Positions 58,927 through 64,000 of a DNA stretch of 64,000 bases are shown here, one piece after another (position 1 is the first letter of the stretch; every line of letters starts with the position of its first letter). A model generated the notes under the pieces. It did not search any database. It was given only the letters and a program-made list of their open reading frames with translations, and was not told the origin of the DNA. Made by a program: the position numbers and the translations under genes. Source of the stretch: Caballeronia novacaledonica. Its GTDB lineage: Bacteria > Pseudomonadota > Gammaproteobacteria > Burkholderiales > Burkholderiaceae. The DNA lies in assembly GCF_900258035.1 (NCBI RefSeq), contig NZ_OGTP01000014.1, positions 102,419 through 166,418 of the forward strand, given 5' to 3'.

Positions 58927-59919
58927 TCAGCCGATAAGCCTCCGCTCCCGCATCCACCCGAGCACGATGCCCGCGATGTCATCGCTGTTGTCATCGGCCA
59001 TCAGCGCGTGACTGTTTCCGTTGATGCCGCGCGCGGGCAGATCGATCCATTCCGTATCGACGCCGGCTGCGGCGAGCGCATCGTGCCAGCGCCGTACTTT
59101 CGGCACGGACTCGATCCAGAACGGATGCCGGTCCAGATAGTCTCCCCAAAGGAACAAGTGAGGAACGCCGCGCAATAGCTGTGGATCGCATTGCGCGGGA
59201 TCGGGCGCGCCTGAAGGTTCGAGCGAGATGACCGCCTTCACGCGCTCCGGCGCATGCAGCGCGGCGCGCAGTCCGAAGTTGCCGCCCTGACTGTGCGTGA
59301 GCACGATGCTGCCCGGAACACGTTCGATCAGCGCGTCGTAGGCGTGTTGTGTGAGCGAGTCGTTCGTCGACCAGCGCGGCACGAACTGATTCATGAAGGC
59401 TTCCATCTTCGATACATCGAAGCGCATGCCCGCGTGAGGCCGGCGCGATCGCGGATCGGCGTGCCATGAACCGGCCGGGCCAAAGCGGAACGTTTCTTCC
59501 CACGCCTCGCGCGCGGTGCGGAAATAAGGCGCTTCCGGATACACATCGGGATACGGCGCCCACGATGCGCGGCCACGTTCGACGGCATCGGACACATACA
59601 CATCGAAGCCTGCGCGCAGGAAATACATCTGCCAGCCGGGACGTCCATCGGGCGTCGTTTCCCAGTTCACGCCACTCATGCCGCCGCCATGCCATAGCAA
59701 AAGCGGATGCGGACCACACGCCGATGCGAGCCTCACATATTGCACATACATCTGACCGACGATCACCTCGCCATTGGGATCGACCGGATGAACGGCGCCG
59801 GCCGCCGTGCTCACGCGCGAGCGCGGACTCATGCCCGAGAGCGTGATCATCTTTCCGCCGACGTGAAAGCTGCCGATGTCGCTCACCTGAATCGCGTTGG
59901 TTGCGTCGTTCGTGTTCAT
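58927..59919 (-). CDS. Alpha/beta-hydrolase (esterase-like)
   Basis: A 330-residue alpha/beta-hydrolase with HGGGMSGVNW at the oxyanion region, the nucleophile elbow THSQGGNFG and a terminal His in NGNSHALMADD. The start at 59919 was chosen over a longer frame because GAGAG precedes it. The substrate is not evident. It stands alone and is divergent from the AgcS gene. Confidence 0.85.
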   Translation of the reverse strand: MNTNDATNAIQVSDIGSFHVGGKMITLSGMSPRSRVSTAAGAVHPVDPNGEVIVGQMYVQYVRLASACGPHPLLLWHGGGMSGVNWETTPDGRPGWQMYFLRAGFDVYVSDAVERGRASWAPYPDVYPEAPYFRTAREAWEETFRFGPAGSWHADPRSRRPHAGMRFDVSKMEAFMNQFVPRWSTNDSLTQHAYDALIERVPGSIVLTHSQGGNFGLRAALHAPERVKAVISLEPSGAPDPAQCDPQLLRGVPHLFLWGDYLDRHPFWIESVPKVRRWHDALAAAGVDTEWIDLPARGINGNSHALMADDNSDDIAGIVLGWMRERRLIG

Positions 59920-60242
59920 GTTGTCGCTCTCAAAGAGGGATGGTCCGATTCGGCACGCGTCACGAAAAGCAATATCACAAGAAAGGTCATGAAAAAGCGA
60001 AACGCGCTCTCCGTGCCGAGATGAGCATGACGGCACGCCGCAACTAACCGTCCTCCGGATCGCGACACTTTTTAGCTTCGCCATGATCCGTCAGGAGGAA
60101 GGTCGATCGCGGAATCGTATAATCGCTGCCTCAAAAGATTGCGTGCCCGCGCAGGCACGCCCGCCAGCTTCGAACGACACTGGTTTATTAACATTCGGAA
60201 CGCCTGTTCGAAGCAGGTCGAAGCACGAAAGGAATACCTCGC
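59920..60242. other. 323-bp divergent gap between the esterase and agcS-like genes
   Basis: No gene was found. A perfect TATAAT lies at 60118-60123 without a good -35 box. A GCGTGCC/GGCACGC hairpin (60141-60160) lies in the leader of the symporter gene. No glycine riboswitch core was seen. Confidence 0.5.
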
Positions 60243-61826
60243 GTGGAAAGTCTCTTTCATTCCGTGAATGCATTGTTTGCCTTCATTGCACCCGTCTCGG
60301 ATTTTTTGTGGGATTTCCCCACCAATTTGAAGGCCTATTCGCAAATTCCCGTGCTCGGGCAGTTTTCGTTCGCGATTCTTTTGCTCGTCGGCGTGGGTAT
60401 CCACTTCACGATTCGCACGCGCTTCATCCAGACGATGAACGTCGGCAAGATCGTGCGCATCATGTTGCGCAGACAGTCGTCGAAAACCGGCGTGAGTGCG
60501 CTCGCGTCGTTCATGCTCGGGCTTGCGATGCGCGCGGGGCCGGGCAATATCGTCGGCATTACAGGCGCGATTTCCGTCGGCGGACCGGGCGCATTGTTCT
60601 GGATGTGGGTCGCCGCGTTCTTCGGCATGGCCACTGCTTTCATGGAATCGACGCTCGCGCAGCTCTTCAAGGAGAGAAAGCACGACGAGTTCGTCGGCGG
60701 CCTGCCGTTCTATGGGCGGCGCATTCTCGGCGACAAACGCATCGTCGGAACGTTTCTCTCGCTCGTGTTCATCGTCTATGCGCTTTTCAACGTGCCGCCG
60801 CAAACCTTCAACGTGTTCACCGCAATCGGCACCATCGCCGATACCGTGACGGGTACGCATCTCGCACGCCAGTCTTCGGTGTATTACGTCATCGCGGTCG
60901 TGCTGATCGCGGCGTGTTCGTTCATCATCATGGGCGGCATTCGCCGCGTGACCGCTTATACCGATGTGCTCGTGCCCATCAAGGCGACGCTGTTCTGCCT
61001 GATGTCCTTCGTCATCATCCTCATCAATTTGCCGCTGATTCCGTACTTCTTTCATGAGGTGATCGTCGGAGCATTCGCGCCGCATGCGATTTTCGGCGGG
61101 GCGATCGGCACCGCGCTCGCGCAGGGCGTCAAGCGCGGGCTGATGTCGAACGAAGCGGGGCAGGGCACCATCACGATGGCCGCCGCGATCGCCGACAACG
61201 ATCACCCCTGCGAACAGGGCTTCGTGCAAAGTCTCGGCGTGTTCTTCGACACCATGGTCATCTGCACGATGACCGGCTTCATCGTCGTGATGGCGCACGT
61301 GTGGACCGGCGCCGTCGACGGGCAAGCGTGGGAATCGGTGAGAGCATCGAAGATCACGGTCTATCTCGCGTCGGTCGAAACGCTCGTGCCCGTCGCCGTC
61401 GCGCACGTCGTCAAGATCGTGATGTGCGTGTGCTATGGACTCTTCGCGTTCACGACGCTGCTCGGCATGATCTCGTTCGCGGAGATATCGGCGAACTTCA
61501 TCTCGCGCAGTCGTGGCTTTATTACCGGCATTCGCGTCGTCGGCTCGCTCGTGTTCGTGCCGTTCGGTGCGCTCACGGTGCTTGCCGGCCTCGAGTTGCC
61601 GAACCTCTGGGCGCTGTCCGATCTGATGAACATCGTGATGGTGCTACTCAATGTGCCGATTCTGCTGATCGGGCAACGCCTCGTGTACAAGGCGCTGGCG
61701 AACTATCGGTCGACACGCGGCGCGCCGTTCGTCTCCGCAGACATCGGCGTGCGGACCGCTTACTGGTCGGCGGCGCGCGAGACCGTCACGAAGAAGGAAG
61801 CGGTTCGCGAGCCCGTCGAAAGTTAA
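60243..61826 (+). CDS. AgcS-family Na+:alanine/glycine symporter
   Basis: A 527-residue membrane protein of the alanine or glycine:cation symporter family, with about 11 hydrophobic segments and the motif RAGPGNIVGITGAISVGGPG (N-terminal family signature). The start is GTG with AAGGA about 8 nt upstream. It should take up alanine and/or glycine with Na+. Its 3' end overlaps the convergent carbonic anhydrase gene by 4 bp. Confidence 0.92.
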   Translation: MESLFHSVNALFAFIAPVSDFLWDFPTNLKAYSQIPVLGQFSFAILLLVGVGIHFTIRTRFIQTMNVGKIVRIMLRRQSSKTGVSALASFMLGLAMRAGPGNIVGITGAISVGGPGALFWMWVAAFFGMATAFMESTLAQLFKERKHDEFVGGLPFYGRRILGDKRIVGTFLSLVFIVYALFNVPPQTFNVFTAIGTIADTVTGTHLARQSSVYYVIAVVLIAACSFIIMGGIRRVTAYTDVLVPIKATLFCLMSFVIILINLPLIPYFFHEVIVGAFAPHAIFGGAIGTALAQGVKRGLMSNEAGQGTITMAAAIADNDHPCEQGFVQSLGVFFDTMVICTMTGFIVVMAHVWTGAVDGQAWESVRASKITVYLASVETLVPVAVAHVVKIVMCVCYGLFAFTTLLGMISFAEISANFISRSRGFITGIRVVGSLVFVPFGALTVLAGLELPNLWALSDLMNIVMVLLNVPILLIGQRLVYKALANYRSTRGAPFVSADIGVRTAYWSAARETVTKKEAVREPVES

Positions 61827-62566
61827 GCGTCGAAGAACTCGACCGCGCCCGTGCCGATGTTGTACATCGCGCCGGCGATCCTGATCGCGTGCTGGCTTTC
61901 CAGTTCGTTCAGCACGGCGCTGTCGCGACGAATGTCCGCGAGCGTCAGCTCGACATTCTTGCGCGCGACCTTATCGACGAACGGATAGTTGGTGGCCGTG
62001 CGTTCGCCGTCGTACTGCGTGGCATCGACAGCGGGCTTGATGCGCGCGAGCAGTCCCGTGAGATTGCCGAGTTCGACGTTGGCAATCGCGCCTTTGATCG
62101 CGCCGCACGACGTGTGTCCCATCACGAGCACGACCTTCGCGCCCATCACCTTCGTTGCGAATTCCATGCTGCCGAGGATGTCGGCGTTCTCGATATTGCC
62201 CGCGATACGGCAATTGAAGATATCCCCGATGCCGAGGTCCATGATGACCTCCGCAGGCGCGCGCGAATCGATGCAACTGAGCAGCACAGCCGCCGGATAC
62301 TGGCCTTTCGCGCTGGCCTTCTGTTCGTTCAGGTAATTGCGCGGCTTTCGTTCGCCTTTTCGAAAGCGCTCGTTGCCGCGCTTCATCGCTGCGATGATCT
62401 GCTCGGGCGTCATGGCGTCGCGCTGCGCTTGGGTCAGCGAATCGGCGTAGGCGGGTGTCGTGAGCAGCGACGGCGCCGCAAGTCCGGCGATAGTTGCAGA
62501 TGCAACTTTCAGAAATCCCCGGCGGCACGCGATGCATTCCAGCGGATGCTTCAGTTCTTCGCGCAT
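61823..62566 (-). CDS. Beta carbonic anhydrase with Tat signal
   Basis: A 247-residue protein. An N-terminal Tat motif (CRRGFLKVASATIAG) and hydrophobic stretch predict export. The mature domain carries the beta-class zinc ligands and partners (LLSCIDSRAPAE, VMGHTSCGAI), plus the VDATQYDG segment. It would hydrate CO2 to bicarbonate in the periplasm. The Tat route is less common than a cytoplasmic location for this class. It is convergent with the AgcS gene. Confidence 0.93.
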   Translation of the reverse strand: MREELKHPLECIACRRGFLKVASATIAGLAAPSLLTTPAYADSLTQAQRDAMTPEQIIAAMKRGNERFRKGERKPRNYLNEQKASAKGQYPAAVLLSCIDSRAPAEVIMDLGIGDIFNCRIAGNIENADILGSMEFATKVMGAKVVLVMGHTSCGAIKGAIANVELGNLTGLLARIKPAVDATQYDGERTATNYPFVDKVARKNVELTLADIRRDSAVLNELESQHAIRIAGAMYNIGTGAVEFFDA

Positions 62567-62683
62567 GACCTTGCTCCCTCATGACAAAAGGATTGGGCCT
62601 TACTGACGCTCTACTTTTCTTGCCAGCAGAAGTGTTGGACGAAAATGCGTCGAATGCAATGCGCGCTTGTTCTGATGACAACG

Positions 62684-63580
62684 TCACGTCGATGACGTAA
62701 CGACGTGCCGCGCGATATCGAGAAAGTTGGCGGTTTTGGCGGCTGTCGCGTCGATGCGCGAAGCCAATGCCAGACGAATGGTGATCGCGCTGCCGAGGGC
62801 GTCGGTGTAGGCGACGCCATCGACCTGAATCTGGCACACCGACGCCGGCACCAGCGACACACCGAATTCCGCCGCGACCAGATTCACGACTGACGAAAGC
62901 TGCGGCGCCTGCTGCCCGGCAATCGGCTCGAATCCCGCTTCGCGGCACGCGCCGATGATGACGTCGTGCAGCGTCGGGCTCGCCTCGCGCGGCAGCATCA
63001 CGAAGGGATCGTCCGCCAGCGCCGCGAGGGGCACCTTGCGCTTCTTTGCGAGCTTGTGCGTGGCGGGCAGCACGATTTTCATCGGCTCGATTGCGATGTG
63101 ATTGATCTGCACGCCCGCCGGCGACTGGCTGCCGAGCCGAACGAACGCGACATCGACACGGCCAGCATCGAGATGAGCCAGCAGTTGCGCCGTGTTGCCT
63201 TCGGTGAGCGTGAGCGTGACGTTCGGATAAGCCTGCCGATACGAGCGGATGAGCTTCGACACGACCGGATTGAACGCCGCCGACCCGGTGAAGCCGATAT
63301 TGAACTGCCCGGTCTCGCCGCGCCCCGCGCTCTGCGCCTTTTCGATGGCGAGGCGCGCGTCGTTCATGAGACGCTTGGCATCGATGGCGAACGCCTCGCC
63401 GGCTTCGGTCAGCACGACACCGTGGCCGGTGCGCCGGAAAAGCCGCACGCCGAGTTCGTCCTCCAGCGCGTGAATTTGCTGGCTGAGCGGCGGCTGGCCG
63501 ATGCCGAGCCGTTCCGCCGCGCGCGTCACGTTGCGTTCTTCGGCAACGGCCAGGAAGTATCGGATATGGCGCAGTTCCAT
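62684..63580 (-). CDS. LysR-family transcriptional regulator
   Basis: A 298-residue LysR protein with the N-terminal HTH (NVTRAAERLGIGQPPLSQQI) and a C-terminal periplasmic-binding-type effector domain. It resembles BenM/CatM-like members. It is divergent from sdhC, with a GATAT-N8-ATATC site 38 bp upstream of its start. The target could be itself, sdh or the carbonic anhydrase gene. The effector is unknown. Confidence 0.9.
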   Translation of the reverse strand: MELRHIRYFLAVAEERNVTRAAERLGIGQPPLSQQIHALEDELGVRLFRRTGHGVVLTEAGEAFAIDAKRLMNDARLAIEKAQSAGRGETGQFNIGFTGSAAFNPVVSKLIRSYRQAYPNVTLTLTEGNTAQLLAHLDAGRVDVAFVRLGSQSPAGVQINHIAIEPMKIVLPATHKLAKKRKVPLAALADDPFVMLPREASPTLHDVIIGACREAGFEPIAGQQAPQLSSVVNLVAAEFGVSLVPASVCQIQVDGVAYTDALGSAITIRLALASRIDATAAKTANFLDIARHVVTSST

Positions 63581-63617
63581 GCGATATCTGTCAAAGCTAT
63601 TTCAGAAAGACGAGATA

Positions 63618-63635
63618 GATATTGGACAGTATATC
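63618..63635. promoter_or_regulatory. LysR-type operator candidate between the LysR gene and sdhC
   Basis: GATAT-TGGACAGT-ATATC, an 18-bp inverted repeat of the T-N11-A class, 38 bp upstream of the LysR gene start. A second GATATC lies at about 63583. It may control the LysR gene itself. Confidence 0.4.
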
Positions 63636-63797
63636 AATCGCGCGACAAAATACCGCTATCGCGCAGTGCGCGGGCTAAAAACTTATCCCCAACAACATCG
63701 CCGGGCGCTTTTCGAGGCGGATCAGGCTGGACGAGTCGCGCCCGTGTCGTGCATCGACGGCGCGCGAATCGTCAATCAGATTGGGAAGGGGTCTAAC

Positions 63798-64000
63798 GTG
63801 GCTGAAGCATTGAAAAAACCAAGGCCTGAATACCGGAACATCGGAATCGGCCAACTCGCGAAGTATCGCTTGCCGTTGGCAGGGAAGGTCTCCATTCTGC
63901 ATCGTGTGAGCGGCCTGCTGCTCTTCGTGTGTCTGCCGTTCATCCTGTACCTGCTCGATCAGAGCCTTACGTCGGAGATCTCGTTCGACGCGTTCAAGGG
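63798..64000 (+). CDS. sdhC: Succinate dehydrogenase cytochrome b556 subunit, N-terminal part (3' truncated)
   Basis: The reading runs past the window edge. The visible 67 codons begin at GTG (GGAAGGGG upstream) and contain KKPRPEYRNIGIGQL, KVSILHRVSGLLLFVCL and a hydrophobic segment, matching SdhC. It anchors complex II and binds heme and quinone. The rest of the sdh operon lies to the right. Confidence 0.92.
   Translation, partial: MAEALKKPRPEYRNIGIGQLAKYRLPLAGKVSILHRVSGLLLFVCLPFILYLLDQSLTSEISFDAFK

Noticed and set aside
60060..60242. Glycine riboswitch before the AgcS gene
   Set aside because: The leader has one GC hairpin but no tandem glycine-aptamer core that I can recognise.
1..64000. 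CRISPR arrays, tRNA or rRNA genes, prophage or IS transposases
   Set aside because: No regular short-repeat array, no clover-leaf or rRNA-like stretches and no transposase or integrase gene were seen. The only repeat of note is the inverted element at 43831-44490.

Overview
The window is a high-GC proteobacterial chromosome segment that most resembles Burkholderiaceae (Caballeronia/Paraburkholderia/Burkholderia). The signs are the many IclR and MocR/LysR regulators, MFS/MHS/AAHS transporters, a trimeric-type porin, many ATGA-coupled genes, and a start of the sdh operon (SdhC) at the right edge. No rRNA, tRNA, CRISPR array, prophage or insertion sequence was recognised. The genes look intact and mostly lie in compact operons.

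Region 1 (1-911): the end of a catalase-family peroxidase coupled to a cytochrome b561. Region 2 (922-27661) is dominated by C2-sulfonate metabolism around sulfoacetaldehyde. Xsc (sulfoacetaldehyde acetyltransferase) and a short Pta form the core. Three feeders surround it: an isethionate-type branch (MHS transporter plus GMC dehydrogenase plus IclR), a taurine-type branch (FAD oxidoreductase TauY-like, NTF2-like TauX-like protein, amino-acid permease, MocR/TauR-like regulator), and a sulfoacetate branch (IclR SauR, acylating aldehyde dehydrogenase SauS, CoA ligase SauT, MFS SauU). Acetyl phosphate from Xsc goes to acetyl-CoA through Pta. Embedded in this region are a CobS/CobT-like AAA+/VWA chelatase pair and a convergent operon of small membrane protein, Na+/solute symporter, metal-dependent amidohydrolase and CobW-like GTPase. 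Short operator-like repeats link these units: GGAAC-N5-GTTYC at the isethionate, xsc, iclR and cobST promoters, TCTGGT-NN-TAY at the mocR and tauY/symporter promoters, and twin CGAAAA-N6-TTTTCG palindromes between sauR and sauS.

Region 3 (28013-29131) is a nucleoside-hydrolase-like lipoprotein. Region 4 (29150-42316, minus strand) is a large aromatic-type catabolic operon: Rieske ferredoxin, a small 'recombinase-like HTH' protein, Rieske oxygenase, two SDRs, cupin, alpha/beta hydrolase, IclR regulator, TPP-dependent enzyme, aspartate-dehydrogenase-like protein, aldehyde dehydrogenase, two-domain VOC dioxygenase, ferredoxin reductase and an AAHS-type importer. Its substrate is not evident. A divergent porin (42757-43830), a second closely related IclR (44536-45429) and an FAD monooxygenase plus SDR follow. 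A 660-bp inverted-repeat element sits between the convergent porin and IclR genes.

Region 5 (48263-64000) is more ordinary: LysE exporter, zinc-ribbon protein, RcnB-like protein, Kup potassium uptake, several small proteins, GST, diguanylate cyclase, DUF4142 and DUF1801 proteins, methyltransferase, Fur-linked TonB siderophore receptor, esterase, AgcS alanine/glycine symporter, Tat-exported beta carbonic anhydrase, LysR regulator and the start of sdhC.
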